NCBI GenBank assembly: GCA_001803165.1
Contig: MHAZ01000009.1
Span: 1 to 64,000, forward strand
Origin: Stygiobacter sp. RIFOXYC2_FULL_38_25
GTDB taxonomy: Bacteria; Bacteroidota; Ignavibacteria; Ignavibacteriales; Melioribacteraceae
DNA length: 64,000 nucleotides
Reading direction: 5' to 3'
This document shows, piece by piece, positions 1 through 9,925 of the stretch. Each line of letters begins with the position of its first letter. The stretch's first letter is position 1. The notes under the pieces were generated by a model that saw only the letters and a program-made list of their open reading frames with translations, was not told the origin of the DNA and searched no databases. The position numbers and the translations under genes are program-made.

Positions 1-117
1 TTATTGGTTCGCATCTTCTTCTCTCGTTCGTTTACTCTCTTACAACGCTTTTCATTAAAAAGTTTTTAAATCCTCAATAATATTTCAGAGGTTTCTATTT
101 GATATTAATAAATATTT

Positions 118-990
118 ATGAGGCAGAATAATATGGACAGTCTTAACAATTTTGTTTGGGATTGTTTTATCAAATCATTCGAAAGTAAAGATACCCTAAT
201 AGAAGCTACAAGTGGGTTTTCTATGCAGGAAAAAAAAACTTTTGCTCGTTGTTTTTTTGAGAATATAGTTTTGTGGGAAAATATTTACAATAATAGAGTT
301 AATTATCTTTTAAAAAATGTAAAATTGATAAAAAAAAATTCTTCGATTGACATTGACAAAATTGAATTTCATCATAAATACGGGTGGATAATTTTTGGAG
401 GCTGTTTAAAAGCTTATCTCGGAAAATCATCAATATATGAAGGAGTGAAGTTAGGTGTTGGTAATCGTACATATTTTTCTGGGCATAGTACAATTAGAGG
501 TAGTGGATATTTTAAGGTTGGATCATTTTGCTCTATTGGCTTTGGTTTATATGTAAACATTGCTAACGAGAATCAACCAATTAATTATCCTGCGAGTATA
601 GGATTATTTAATGAGTCTAGAATGAAAGAAGATAATTTTGTATTACCATTTTCTAAGGTAAAAGAAGTAAAGGAAGCCCAAAATACAGTTAACATTCAGA
701 ATGATGTATGGATAGGGAGAAATGTTAGCATCTTTCATAATTTATCCATTGGTAATGGTTGTGCTATAGGAGCAAATTCTCTTGTTACAAAAAATTGTGA
801 ACCTTTTGGAATTTATGCTGGTATCCCCGCTAAACTAATTCGTTACAGATTTTCTAAGCGTATTATAGAACAACTTTTAGATATTAATTGGTGGAGTTGG
901 ACAGATGAAAAAATTCACAAAAACCAATTATTTTTTAACACTGATTTATCCTCGTTTGATGGAATAGTTAATGATCTCATAGAAGAGTAA
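118..990 (+). CDS. Hexapeptide-repeat acyltransferase (CatB/XAT-like)
   Basis: This is a 290-residue protein whose middle and C-terminal part form a left-handed beta-helix acyltransferase: repeated [I/V/L]GxxxxI steps such as VWIGRNVSIFHNLSIGNG and GCAIGANSLVTKN, ending with the typical AGIPAKLIRYRF segment. Such enzymes O- or N-acetylate a sugar or antibiotic with acetyl-CoA; here, at the head of a polysaccharide locus, sugar acetylation in the cytoplasm is the reasonable inference. The first ~110 residues are not a recognised domain. The ATG at 118 is the first start in frame. It lies 24 bases upstream of the PEP mutase gene and is probably cotranscribed with it. The substrate cannot be told from sequence. 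Confidence 0.8.
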   Translation: MRQNNMDSLNNFVWDCFIKSFESKDTLIEATSGFSMQEKKTFARCFFENIVLWENIYNNRVNYLLKNVKLIKKNSSIDIDKIEFHHKYGWIIFGGCLKAYLGKSSIYEGVKLGVGNRTYFSGHSTIRGSGYFKVGSFCSIGFGLYVNIANENQPINYPASIGLFNESRMKEDNFVLPFSKVKEVKEAQNTVNIQNDVWIGRNVSIFHNLSIGNGCAIGANSLVTKNCEPFGIYAGIPAKLIRYRFSKRIIEQLLDINWWSWTDEKIHKNQLFFNTDLSSFDGIVNDLIEE

Positions 991-1014
991 ATTCTCAAAA
1001 AAAAAAGAAATAAA

Positions 1015-2613
1015 ATGAAAAAGACTACATTACTTAAAAAACTAATATCATCAAGTACAACTGAATTCATTCTTGAAGCACATAATGGTCTATCTGCTAA
1101 AATTGTTGAAGAAGCAGGATTCATGGGAATTTGGGCTAGTGGTTTAAGCATATCAGCTGCAATGGGTGTTCGAGATAATAACGAAGCCAGTTGGACTCAG
1201 GTACTAGAAGTTTGTGAATTTATGTCTGATAATACCAATATACCTATTTTATTAGATGGAGATACAGGATTCGGAAATTTTAATAATATGAGAAGACTCG
1301 TAAAAAAACTCGAACAGAGAAACATCGCGGGTGTTTGCATTGAAGATAAATTATTTCCCAAAACAAATTCATTCATTTCTGGTGAGATGCAGCCATTGGC
1401 GGATGTCGGTGAATTCTGCGGTAAAATAAAAGCGGCTAAAGATACTCAATCGGACAGCGATTTTATCGTAGTTGCGAGAACCGAAGCGTTTATAGCCGGA
1501 TGGGGTTTGCAGGAAGCTTTAAGGCGCGCTGAATATTATAAGGAAGCAGGCGCCGACGCAATACTTGTGCACAGCAAAAAAAGCAATTCATCCGATATCG
1601 AATCGTTCATAAAGGAATGGAATAACAAACATCCTATTGTCATCGTTCCAACTAAATATTATTCTACCCCAACTGAATTATTTTCCCAACTGGGTATAAG
1701 CCTTGTTATATGGGCAAATCATCTTATGCGTTCTTCAATAACTTCAATGCAGAAGAATGCAAAGAGAATCTATGAAAATAAGAACATTTCATGCATTCAA
1801 GATAACATTTGTTCTGTAGCTGAAATATTTAGACTGCAGGGCGCCGAAGAACTGAAAATTGCTGAAGAAAAATATTTGCCGTCTTCTGGGAAAAAAGTTA
1901 ATGCCGTGATTCTCGCAGCCAGTCAGGGAGACCTTGGCGATTTGACTAAAGATATTCCGAAAACTTTGGTCAAAATCAAGGACGATAAATCAATCTTAAG
2001 TATGCAGATCGAATCTTATAATAAGGTTGGGATTAAAGATATATCGGTTGTCAGCGGATTCGCTAAAGAGAAAATTAATTTTGTTAATATCAATTCAATT
2101 GATAACGAAATCTATGCTGAAACAAACGAATTATATTCGTTATATCTCGCTAAAGAGAAATTTATGGATAACACCATAATAAGTTTCGGTGATATAATAT
2201 TTAAAGAATATATTCTTAACGATTTGCTTAACGATAATAGCGATATTTCAATTGTAGTCGATGCCGATTACAAGAAAATGGGAGATAATATTGATTATAT
2301 TAAAGCCGATAAGGACTATAGCCAGTTCATATGGTCAGATCCCGTTTCATTGATCGAAATGACAAATGAATTAAAGGAAAATGAAATTAAGGGTGAATTT
2401 ATTGGATTATGGAAGATGAATTCTCATGGTGCTACGCAAGTTATTAAAGCCTTGGATGTATTAAGCATTAGCAAAGATTTTAAAAAACTAACGTTGTGTG
2501 ATCTATTTAATGAAGTAGTGAAGAATTCAAACATAAATGTGAAATATATAAAAGGTTCTTGGCTCGATATCGATTCAATATACGATCTTCATAGGTCAGG
2601 TGAAATCAAATGA
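1015..2613 (+). CDS. PEP mutase fused to a nucleotidyltransferase domain
   Basis: Residues 1-290 are phosphoenolpyruvate mutase, which rearranges PEP to phosphonopyruvate, the entry step of nearly all phosphonate biosynthesis. The Mg-binding stretch DGDTGFG (81-87) and the mutase-specific loop [10 protein letters not shown] (110-119, matching EDKxxxxxNS) separate it from isocitrate lyase relatives. From about residue 294 a second domain starts with [10 protein letters not shown] and has the fold order of sugar-phosphate nucleotidyltransferases, but the usual GGxGTRxxxxTxxxPK loop reads [15 protein letters not shown]. It may bind a nucleotide differently or be weakened. Such fusions are known among phosphonate loci. 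The stop overlaps the next start by four bases (ATGA), so translation is probably coupled. Confidence 0.93.
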   Translation: MKKTTLLKKLISSSTTEFILEAHNGLSAKIVEEAGFMGIWASGLSISAAMGVRDNNEASWTQVLEVCEFMSDNTNIPILLDGDTGFGNFNNMRRLVKKLEQRNIAGVCIEDKLFPKTNSFISGEMQPLADVGEFCGKIKAAKDTQSDSDFIVVARTEAFIAGWGLQEALRRAEYYKEAGADAILVHSKKSNSSDIESFIKEWNNKHPIVIVPTKYYSTPTELFSQLGISLVIWANHLMRSSITSMQKNAKRIYENKNISCIQDNICSVAEIFRLQGAEELKIAEEKYLPSSGKKVNAVILAASQGDLGDLTKDIPKTLVKIKDDKSILSMQIESYNKVGIKDISVVSGFAKEKINFVNINSIDNEIYAETNELYSLYLAKEKFMDNTIISFGDIIFKEYILNDLLNDNSDISIVVDADYKKMGDNIDYIKADKDYSQFIWSDPVSLIEMTNELKENEIKGEFIGLWKMNSHGATQVIKALDVLSISKDFKKLTLCDLFNEVVKNSNINVKYIKGSWLDIDSIYDLHRSGEIK

Positions 2614-3761
2614 TAGATGCTTACATATTCGGAAATGAATTAAAATCATTGGGATACAAATTTTATGCCGGTGTCCCATGTTCTTTTTTGAAAAGTCTCA
2701 TTAATTATGCAATAAACGATTGCAGATATATTAATGCCACCAACGAGGGAGACGCAATCAGTATCGCCGCCGGCTGCTATTTAACCGGGAACAAAGCCGT
2801 GGTATTGATGCAGAATTCCGGTCTCACAAACGCTGTTTCACCGTTAACATCGTTATTGTATACATTCAAAATCCCAGTGCTTGGATTTGTTTCGTTGAGA
2901 GGTGAACTGGGAGTTCATGATGAACCTCAGCATGAACTTATGGGGCAAATTACCACGGATATGTTGACGCTTATGGAAGTTGACTGGGAATACCTAAGTG
3001 ATGATATTAATTCTGCAAGGGAACAATTAAAAAAAGCGGATCGAATATTAGACGGATCAAAACCTTTCTTTTTCGTTGTTAAGAAAAATACATTTGCTGA
3101 AATAGCTCTTAAAAAGAAAGAAGAAGTTTTCTCCTTTTCAAAAAAAGTAATTACTAAAACAAATAAAGATCAAATACCACAAAGGTTTGATACGCTGAAA
3201 ATTATTAGTCGACATAAAGATATTGATACTGCTTTGTTTGCCACAACGGGTAAAACCGGCCGCGAACTTTACGATATAGAAGATACCGGACATAATCTTT
3301 ATATGGTAGGTTCGATGGGTTGTATCGGATCCCTGGGTTTGGGTACGGCTCTAAATGCGCCGTCAAAAAATATTATTGTAATCGATGGAGACGGCTCACT
3401 TCTTATGAGGTCAGGCAGCCTGGCTACAATAGCAAAATTCCAACCAGATAATTATCTACATATTCTGCTTGATAACAATACATACGATTCTACCGGCGGG
3501 CAGGAAACAGTAGCTTCTAATGTTGACTTTGTCAGTCTTGCTCAATCCAACGGATTTAATACGTCTATTTATTGTCATAACCTCGACGAGTTGGATTCTT
3601 ATATCGGTGAGTGGAAAAAGAAAAAAGGACTTTGTTTCATGTATTTAAGGATAAGCAAAGGATCGAAAAAAGATTTGGGCAGACCCAGTATTAAACCCTA
3701 TCAAGTTAAAGACCGGATAATGAAATTTTTGTCAGTCAATCCAAATACTGCAAAATATTAA
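2610..3761 (+). CDS. Phosphonopyruvate decarboxylase
   Basis: This thiamine-diphosphate enzyme decarboxylates phosphonopyruvate to phosphonoacetaldehyde, the step that makes the PEP mutase reaction irreversible in practice. The N-terminal pyrimidine-binding domain carries the catalytic Glu in [13 protein letters not shown] (E47); the C-terminal domain has the ThDP-Mg motif [10 protein letters not shown] followed about 25 residues later by [12 protein letters not shown]. At 383 residues it has the usual length of this family, which fuses the PYR and PP halves without the central domain of larger decarboxylases. Its start overlaps the mutase stop and its stop overlaps the next start (TAATG), so the four phosphonate genes form a tightly coupled unit. 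Confidence 0.95.
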   Translation: MIDAYIFGNELKSLGYKFYAGVPCSFLKSLINYAINDCRYINATNEGDAISIAAGCYLTGNKAVVLMQNSGLTNAVSPLTSLLYTFKIPVLGFVSLRGELGVHDEPQHELMGQITTDMLTLMEVDWEYLSDDINSAREQLKKADRILDGSKPFFFVVKKNTFAEIALKKKEEVFSFSKKVITKTNKDQIPQRFDTLKIISRHKDIDTALFATTGKTGRELYDIEDTGHNLYMVGSMGCIGSLGLGTALNAPSKNIIVIDGDGSLLMRSGSLATIAKFQPDNYLHILLDNNTYDSTGGQETVASNVDFVSLAQSNGFNTSIYCHNLDELDSYIGEWKKKKGLCFMYLRISKGSKKDLGRPSIKPYQVKDRIMKFLSVNPNTAKY

Positions 3762-4510
3762 TGGATCGAAACCATCAAATTGAACTGGCTGTAATTCTCG
3801 CGGGAGGTATGGGTACACGTATGCTGAATAAATTCGGAGATATTCCGAAAGGATTTATTAAAATAGATGATATAGAACTTATTGACTATTCCTATAATAT
3901 TTTGATAAAATACGGCATAAGAAAAATTCTAATTGGGACTGGTTATAATTCTTTTTTATATGAAGAATTTTCAATCGATAAAAATATAACGTGTATTAAA
4001 AATTCGAACTTCGATAAAACAAGCAGTTTTTATACCCTCTACAATATGAAAAATTACATAATGGAAGATTTTTTGTTGTTGGAATCTGATATTCTTTATG
4101 AGGAAAAAGCTGTTGCACATCTTTTAAGTTCTCAAAATAAAGATGCTGTTTTAGTTTCAGGAAAAACATATTCGGATGATGAAGTGTTTGTACAAGTCGA
4201 TGGTTCCAATTATTTGGATTATCTTTCGAAAGATGAAAATCAATTGGTTGATATTTATGGTGAACTTGTCGGTATTTCTAAGATATCATATCAAACATTC
4301 ACCGTGCTATGTGATTGGGCTGAAAAAAACGTTGATGATGCAAATAAAATAGATTACGAAGTCGCACTGGTCAAAATAAGGGATCAGCGTAAAATTCCTA
4401 TAGAAAAAATAGAAAACCTTATCTGGTGTGAGATCGATGACGAAAACCATTTTAATAAAGCTGTAAATGAAATTTATCCCCAAATCAAATCAAAGAGAAA
4501 TGGATATTAA
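3761..4510 (+). CDS. PntC-like phosphonate cytidylyltransferase
   Basis: This is a 249-residue nucleotidyltransferase with an intact signature, VILAGGMGTRMLNKFGDIPK (residues 11-30), and the Mg-binding LLLESDILYEE later on. Placed between phosphonopyruvate decarboxylase and the aminoethylphosphonate transaminase, it resembles the cytidylyltransferase half of PntC, which activates 2-aminoethylphosphonate with CTP to CMP-aminoethylphosphonate for transfer to glycans or lipids. The specificity is inferred from context and resemblance, not from a diagnostic residue. It is the second nucleotidyltransferase of the locus, next to the domain fused to PEP mutase, whose loop is unusual, so this one is the likelier active enzyme. 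Start ATG 3761 overlaps the preceding stop; its own stop overlaps the next gene. Confidence 0.85.
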   Translation: MDRNHQIELAVILAGGMGTRMLNKFGDIPKGFIKIDDIELIDYSYNILIKYGIRKILIGTGYNSFLYEEFSIDKNITCIKNSNFDKTSSFYTLYNMKNYIMEDFLLLESDILYEEKAVAHLLSSQNKDAVLVSGKTYSDDEVFVQVDGSNYLDYLSKDENQLVDIYGELVGISKISYQTFTVLCDWAEKNVDDANKIDYEVALVKIRDQRKIPIEKIENLIWCEIDDENHFNKAVNEIYPQIKSKRNGY

Positions 4511-5624
4511 GCCCGAAAGAAAAATATTATTAAACCCCGGACCTGCAACAACGTCCGATGCTGTTAAGTATGCACAGATTGTTCCCGATATTTGTCCAAG
4601 GGAAAATGATTTTAGTGAAATAGTAGAAAAAATTAGAACAGATTTAAAAAAAATAATAAATGCGAACAAATATTATACTACAGTTTTGTTCGGTGGATCA
4701 GGTACTGCGGCTATGGAAGCGGTTTTAAGTTCAGTCGTTTCACCAAATAAAAAAGTATTGATTCTGATAAATGGTGCATACGGTGAAAGGTTCAAGAAAA
4801 TTGCAGAAACACATTTATTAGATCATATTTGTCTGAAATCAGAATGGGGTCAACCACTAAATTTTTTAGAAGCAGAAAATATTCTGAAATCAGAAAATGA
4901 TATTGGATATATTGTCATGGTTCATCATGAAACCTCAACTGGAATATTAAATCCCATAGAAAAATTTTCCCAAATTGCACAAAAATATATGAAGGTATCC
5001 ATATTAGATGCAATTTCAAGTTTCGCTGCTATCCCGATAAATGTTCAAAAGACACCTATAGATTATCTAATCTCAACATCGAATAAATGTATTCAAGGGA
5101 TGGCAGGAATTAGTTTTGTTTTTTGTCTAAAAGATAAACTTGATTTATTAAAATCTACTTCTCCAAGGACAGTATATCTTAATTTGTATGAACAATACAG
5201 TAGTCTTGAACAATCTGGTCAATTTCAATTCACACCGCCTGTCCAAACAATATATGCTTTAAAGCAAGCTATTTCGGAATTTTTTAATGAGGGGGCTGAT
5301 TGCAGATTTCAAAGGTATAAGGAAAATTATAAGATTCTGAAGGATGGTTTATTGAAACTTGGATTTCGTGTTTTTGTTACAGAAGCGGATGAGTCAAATA
5401 TACTTATTACTGTATTGGAGCCAAAAGATGATAGTTATAATTTTAAGAAAATGCACGATGCTTTATTTTATGCTGGATTTACAATTTATCCAGGCAAGGT
5501 TTCTAATTTAAAAACATTTCGGCTAGCTGTAATGGGAGATTTGAAAAAAGCAGACATTGAATGTTTTTTACTTCATCTCAAAAAAATAATTCAAGAAATG
5601 AAAATAAAATTGATATACGATTAG
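4500..5624 (+). CDS. 2-aminoethylphosphonate-pyruvate transaminase
   Basis: This is a fold-type I PLP aminotransferase of 374 residues. It begins KPERKILLNPGPATTSDAV, the hallmark N-terminus of 2-aminoethylphosphonate transaminases; PLP contacts are visible as FGGSGTAAMEA (64-74), D170 in SILDAISSF and the Schiff-base lysine K196 in STSNKCIQG. In this setting it should work in the biosynthetic direction, aminating phosphonoacetaldehyde to 2-aminoethylphosphonate. I chose ATG 4500, which overlaps the cytidylyltransferase stop by 11 bases, over an upstream ATG at 4467 because the conserved N-terminus begins there. In Treponema PntC the cytidylyltransferase and transaminase are one protein; here they are two overlapping genes. 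Confidence 0.93.
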   Translation: MDIKPERKILLNPGPATTSDAVKYAQIVPDICPRENDFSEIVEKIRTDLKKIINANKYYTTVLFGGSGTAAMEAVLSSVVSPNKKVLILINGAYGERFKKIAETHLLDHICLKSEWGQPLNFLEAENILKSENDIGYIVMVHHETSTGILNPIEKFSQIAQKYMKVSILDAISSFAAIPINVQKTPIDYLISTSNKCIQGMAGISFVFCLKDKLDLLKSTSPRTVYLNLYEQYSSLEQSGQFQFTPPVQTIYALKQAISEFFNEGADCRFQRYKENYKILKDGLLKLGFRVFVTEADESNILITVLEPKDDSYNFKKMHDALFYAGFTIYPGKVSNLKTFRLAVMGDLKKADIECFLLHLKKIIQEMKIKLIYD

Positions 5625-5627
5625 AAA

Positions 5628-7097
5628 ATGGAAAAAAATATTAATATTTGTTGGTTTGCACGAAGCGGAGATCTTGATTTCTTTGCGAAAATTGCTTCAC
5701 ATTTAGAATCATTAAATAGTGAAGTTAAATCCTACTTTGTATGTGATACGAATGGGGAGAAGAGAAAATTGAAAGATGAATATAATGTTAATTCTATGGT
5801 CCTAAGTGAATATATTCAAAATTTCGATCGTACGAATAAAGTTAGCTGTGGAGATTTGAATGAGTATATGAAGAAATATCAGTTATTGCCTTTTCGTAAA
5901 CTTGTTTGGAGTGAGATGTTTATGAAGAAGTATAATGACGAAAAGTTAATACAATATTTAGTGGGACTAATTAGTTTTTGGGAAAAAGTAATAAATGATA
6001 ATAATATACATTATGTTATTTCGGAAATACCATCAATACTTCCAAATAACGTCTTATGGCTTGTTTGTAAAAAATTTAATGTAGAGTTCATTGGATTTTC
6101 AATTGCCGGAATAAATGAAAAAACCTTAATCTCAGACAATTTTAATGGTAATTTACTTGGCTTGAAAGAGTTATTTTATTCTGTCAAGGTAAGCATAGAT
6201 TCTGTCAATTATAAAAAGGCAGTTGATTATTATGAAAGAATGAAGCGAAATCCCCTAAAGCCAAAATATTATAATTTAGATCATCACACAGGTAAAATAT
6301 TGAAAGTGGAAAAGGGAGCAATATTTCAGAGACCGCCTAAGCTTAAACCACTTATTGGAGAAATAATTAGGGCATTTAGACGCACTGATGATATCACTAA
6401 AACGTGGTATTACATTGACCCCGAGTTGATGGTCCTTAAAACTTGGTTGATGGCTAAAATAAGAATGTTTATTCATAATCGAGTTAATATATTTGAGAAT
6501 AATGTTATTGTTAGAAAAGAAAAATACTTTTTATATACTCTTAATATGATTGGTGAATGGTCACAATATTCATTTGCTAGTTTACAATTGGCATACCCCT
6601 TAGATACTATTAGATATATAGCATCTGCATTACCTTTAGGGACAAAACTCTATGTGAAGGAACATATTGCCTGGTTTCCTCAGCGTTCATTTTCTTTCTA
6701 TTCAGAATTAAAAAGTATACAAAATGTTGTGCTTGTTGATAGAAGGGAAAATATTTTTGATTTGATAAAAAATTCACTGGGTGTCCTCTCAAATAGCAGC
6801 ACTACAGGGTGGGAGGCATTCTTATTGGGAAAACCAGTTATTCTTTTAACTGATGCCTGGTATTCTGTGTTGCCAGGTGTACGTAGAGCAGATAATTTTT
6901 TAGAATTATTAGAAATATTTGATACTATTGCTGAATTTGAACAGACTACAGAAGATGACAGAATTAAAGCAGCATATTGTTTATTTGAATTAGGCATCAA
7001 TGGTGTGCTGTATCCTCGTACACAATTACTTGAAGAAAATAATATCTCGCAATTCGCTAACCATATTAACAGTATCCTCGCAAAATTGAATAATTGA
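5628..7097 (+). CDS. Capsule_synth/GT-B-like polysaccharide protein
   Basis: This is a 489-residue soluble protein that starts three bases after the transaminase stop. Its C-terminal third reads GVLSNSSTTGWEAFLLGKPVILL (split here around the SSTTGWEA core, near residues 387-405), the donor-site pattern of KpsC/KpsS-like and CDP-glycerol-type glycosyl/phosphotransferases. The first half is not recognised. By position, between CMP-phosphonate synthesis and a LicD gene, it could be a glycosyltransferase that builds the acceptor or a second transferase for the phosphonate. That is inference only. Its stop TGA overlaps the next reading frame. Confidence 0.6.
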   Translation: MEKNINICWFARSGDLDFFAKIASHLESLNSEVKSYFVCDTNGEKRKLKDEYNVNSMVLSEYIQNFDRTNKVSCGDLNEYMKKYQLLPFRKLVWSEMFMKKYNDEKLIQYLVGLISFWEKVINDNNIHYVISEIPSILPNNVLWLVCKKFNVEFIGFSIAGINEKTLISDNFNGNLLGLKELFYSVKVSIDSVNYKKAVDYYERMKRNPLKPKYYNLDHHTGKILKVEKGAIFQRPPKLKPLIGEIIRAFRRTDDITKTWYYIDPELMVLKTWLMAKIRMFIHNRVNIFENNVIVRKEKYFLYTLNMIGEWSQYSFASLQLAYPLDTIRYIASALPLGTKLYVKEHIAWFPQRSFSFYSELKSIQNVVLVDRRENIFDLIKNSLGVLSNSSTTGWEAFLLGKPVILLTDAWYSVLPGVRRADNFLELLEIFDTIAEFEQTTEDDRIKAAYCLFELGINGVLYPRTQLLEENNISQFANHINSILAKLNN

Positions 7098-7846
7098 GTG
7101 TTCAAGTTTTTCTTATGACAAGAAATAAACGTGAAGTATTAATAAAATTACTCGAATCTGCAAAAGCAGTATTTGAAAGAAAAGGTATTTTATTCTGGCT
7201 TGATTGCGGAACACTATTAGGTGCAATTAGAGATAAAGATATCATCAACTGGGATCATGATATAGATTTAGGATGTTGGAAAAATCAAAATGACTATTCA
7301 TTAAAAATAGAACTCAAAAAGGAATTTCAAGCATTGGGATACAATGTTTTTATAACAGATCATTGGCTAAATATTCATTTTAATGAATTTCCCGAAATCA
7401 ATTTGGATGTAAATTTTTATATTATTGATGGAGAATATGCCATTACACCATCAAGTTCGCTCTACCCTTACCTTACAAATTTAACTTCTACATTTATAGA
7501 TCAAATAATTAGGTACTTCTATAATAAAAAAATTGATAAAAAGCGCTTCAGATTAATCATGACTACTTTTTGTTATTTTATCTATCCAGTATTTTTTCTT
7601 ATGAATGATTTAATGAAAAAAAAAATATTAGATTTTTTAATATTTCTTAGAAAAAAAATATCAGGTCATAGAGTCGAAGCAGTTCCTAGGATATTTTTCG
7701 AAAATTTTAAGATAATTTCGGTTTTTAGTGGTGACTACAACGTACCGTTGCAAACTGAAAATTATTTGAAATATCGATATGGAGAAAATTGGATAGTCCC
7801 AAAGAAGGATTGGGACACTTTTAAACAAGATGGAACTATCATATAA
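7094..7846 (+). CDS. LicD-family phosphotransferase
   Basis: The protein is of the LicD nucleotidyltransferase-fold family, which moves phosphocholine or similar groups from CDP- or CMP-linked donors to glycans. The signature is clear: FWLDCGTLLGAIRD followed by INWDHDIDLG, supplying the GG/GT-like turn and the catalytic DHDID acidic cluster. After CMP-aminoethylphosphonate genes, the likeliest job is transfer of aminoethylphosphonate to a surface sugar; this is inferred. The reading frame opens with TTG at 7094 overlapping the previous stop; ATG 7115 (MTRNKRE) is an equally good start, and no strong ribosome binding site decides between them. The C-terminal half is basic and hydrophobic and lacks known motifs. 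Confidence 0.85.
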   Translation: MSVQVFLMTRNKREVLIKLLESAKAVFERKGILFWLDCGTLLGAIRDKDIINWDHDIDLGCWKNQNDYSLKIELKKEFQALGYNVFITDHWLNIHFNEFPEINLDVNFYIIDGEYAITPSSSLYPYLTNLTSTFIDQIIRYFYNKKIDKKRFRLIMTTFCYFIYPVFFLMNDLMKKKILDFLIFLRKKISGHRVEAVPRIFFENFKIISVFSGDYNVPLQTENYLKYRYGENWIVPKKDWDTFKQDGTII

Positions 7847-7909
7847 ATTTACCTATGATATGTGTTCATAACTTACACACCCAAAATATGATTGATGAAG
7901 TAAGATTAA

Positions 7910-9391
7910 ATGATTTTTAATCACTTAAAAGAAATATCCAAAAATACTCTTCTTTATGGGGCCGGTCAGGGAATAAGAAGATTTTTTTCAATTTTTACAG
8001 CTCCTATTCTAACACGCATCTTTTCTCCCGCAGATTATGGTGTAATAAGTTTAATCTCAACAACTCTAGCCTTTTCCGCTTTAGTAATATCCCTTGGAAT
8101 AAGTGCTGGTATATTTCGTAATTACTATGATGTAAATGATGCCGAGAAAAAAGTATTATTATTCTCAGGTATAACATCTCAGATGATAATTATCTGCCTA
8201 ATAATAATTTTGGCTGAAATATTCGCAGATACTATTTCGTTAATGATTTTTGGTACAAATAGCTATGGTCGTATTATCAGAATAGCTTTAATACAGATAC
8301 CATTAATTGAGATATTTGAACATTTTGCAACTTTATTACGATATCAAAACAGACCTAAAACATATTTATTCATATCGTCTTTTCAATTAGCCTGCAATTT
8401 ATTTTTTCTCTTATTTTATGTAATATACTTAAAGCTTGGCATCGAAGGAATATTCTTGGGAATAATATCATCATATGCGATTCCCCTTGTGATTTTATGG
8501 ATTAAACAGTCTAAATATTATACTATCAGTTTTCATTATGAATATGTTAAAAAATCATTAGCATTTAGTATTCCTTTAATGCCTGGGTGGTTTATAAATA
8601 TGTACCTGATGCAATCCAATCGGTTTTTTTTACAATCCTTTCATTCATCAACAGAAGTTGGTTTATATTCTATAGGTGATAGAATAGCGGGGATAATGAG
8701 TGTTGTTATGACAATGTTTTTCCTTGCATGGGATCCCTTATCAATGAAAATAATAAATAACAAATTCGAACATCGTGTTTATGATTCAGTTGCCAGAATT
8801 TTTCTTTTTCTTTCTTCTATTCTAATAATTTGTATTACTTTCTTTTCTAAAGAAGCTTTAATTATTTTTACAACGTCAAAATACTATTCCGCATTTAAAT
8901 ATCCTGGATTAATTGCTTTTGGTACAATGACTTTTTATTTGAATTATTTCTTAGGACAGGGGATAATTATTAATAAGAAAACTATTTATCAATCATACGC
9001 TAGAATTGTGGGAGCAATATTTGCAACTATAGTTTTCTTGCTTTTAATACCCAATTATAGCGGTATGGGTGCTTCCATTGGGTTGGTTATCGGTTATTTT
9101 ATCTCAGGAATCTTATTAATTTATTTTAGTGAAAAACTTTACCATTTACCCTATAAATATTATAGAATAGCTTTATCATATTTTTTTACTTTTAGTGTTA
9201 TCTCCATTTATCTTATTAGTACTACCGACTCATTTTCTCTTTCTTTAATGACAATATTAATTAAATGTATTTTCATTCTCTTATTTATCATTTTGCTACT
9301 TTTCATAACTTTCACCAGAGATGAGTTGAATAAAATTATGGAAAAAATGAGCAAATTTAGTAATGGAAATATGCGAAGCGAAAGGGTATAA
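7910..9391 (+). CDS. Wzx-type oligosaccharide flippase
   Basis: This is a polytopic membrane protein of 493 residues with roughly 12-14 hydrophobic helices and the N-terminal pattern NTLLYGAGQGIRRFFSIFTA...IFSPADYGVISLIST, typical of the polysaccharide-synthase branch of the MOP flippase superfamily. It should move lipid-linked repeat units across the cytoplasmic membrane. It fits the Wzx/Wzy scheme together with the polymerase at 10749. A 63-base gap separates it from the LicD gene. Substrate specificity cannot be read. A second, shorter flippase lies at 30354, so this window has two export systems or one replaced by the other. Confidence 0.9.
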   Translation: MIFNHLKEISKNTLLYGAGQGIRRFFSIFTAPILTRIFSPADYGVISLISTTLAFSALVISLGISAGIFRNYYDVNDAEKKVLLFSGITSQMIIICLIIILAEIFADTISLMIFGTNSYGRIIRIALIQIPLIEIFEHFATLLRYQNRPKTYLFISSFQLACNLFFLLFYVIYLKLGIEGIFLGIISSYAIPLVILWIKQSKYYTISFHYEYVKKSLAFSIPLMPGWFINMYLMQSNRFFLQSFHSSTEVGLYSIGDRIAGIMSVVMTMFFLAWDPLSMKIINNKFEHRVYDSVARIFLFLSSILIICITFFSKEALIIFTTSKYYSAFKYPGLIAFGTMTFYLNYFLGQGIIINKKTIYQSYARIVGAIFATIVFLLLIPNYSGMGASIGLVIGYFISGILLIYFSEKLYHLPYKYYRIALSYFFTFSVISIYLISTTDSFSLSLMTILIKCIFILLFIILLLFITFTRDELNKIMEKMSKFSNGNMRSERV

Positions 9392-9471
9392 TAATTTCAT
9401 TCTCATATTATAAGTTGTTTCAATGATACACACGAAATAATATTTATTGAATTAATAAAAAAAGTAAAATT

Positions 9472-9889
9472 GTGGACAACGTTAAAACTGACTTAGTACT
9501 GGGTGCCGGTGGTTTCATAGGTGGGGATTTTCCTAATAGACTGAAAAAGGATTGGTATTGGGTCAGTGGAGTTGACCTAAAACATTACGAACATCATTGA
9601 TGAGTGTCTTGAAGGGAGACGGAAATTTATGGATTCCGAGAGTTTTGACGGACCTGTTAATATCGGCTCAGAAGAAATGGTAACAATTAACCAACTTAGA
9701 ACTTATGTAATGGAAATAACCGGTAAAAAGCTTGCTCTCAAAAATATTCCGGGACCTTCAGGTGTTAGGGGAATGAATTCTGACAATAAACTAAGCAGAG
9801 AAAAATTGGGGTGGGCTCCATCTCAATCCCTAAAGATAGGATTAAGAAAAACCTACGAATTGATTTCTCAACATAATCATAATTATTAA
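9472..9889 (+). pseudogene. GDP-mannose 3,5-epimerase remnant (middle deleted)
   Basis: From a GTG at 9472, 42 codons read like the N-terminus of a GDP-mannose 3,5-epimerase, with the NAD-binding turn LVLGAGGFIGGDF and WVSGVDLKHYE, then hit TGA at 9598-9600. From 9596, one base out of phase, the sequence resumes with IDECLEGRRKFMDSESF and continues through PVNIGSEEMVTINQL and GVRGMNSDNKLSREKLGW, the C-terminus of the same enzyme, to the stop at 9889. The central part with the catalytic Tyr-Lys pair is gone: about 140 codons remain of a family usually above 300. The longest open frame within it starts at ATG 9629. The gene is not functional; it implies that the ancestral glycan used GDP-L-galactose or GDP-gulose. 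Confidence 0.85.
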
Positions 9890-9925
9890 AACGTTTGTAT
9901 TTAATAGATTTCTTATGGAAAATTT

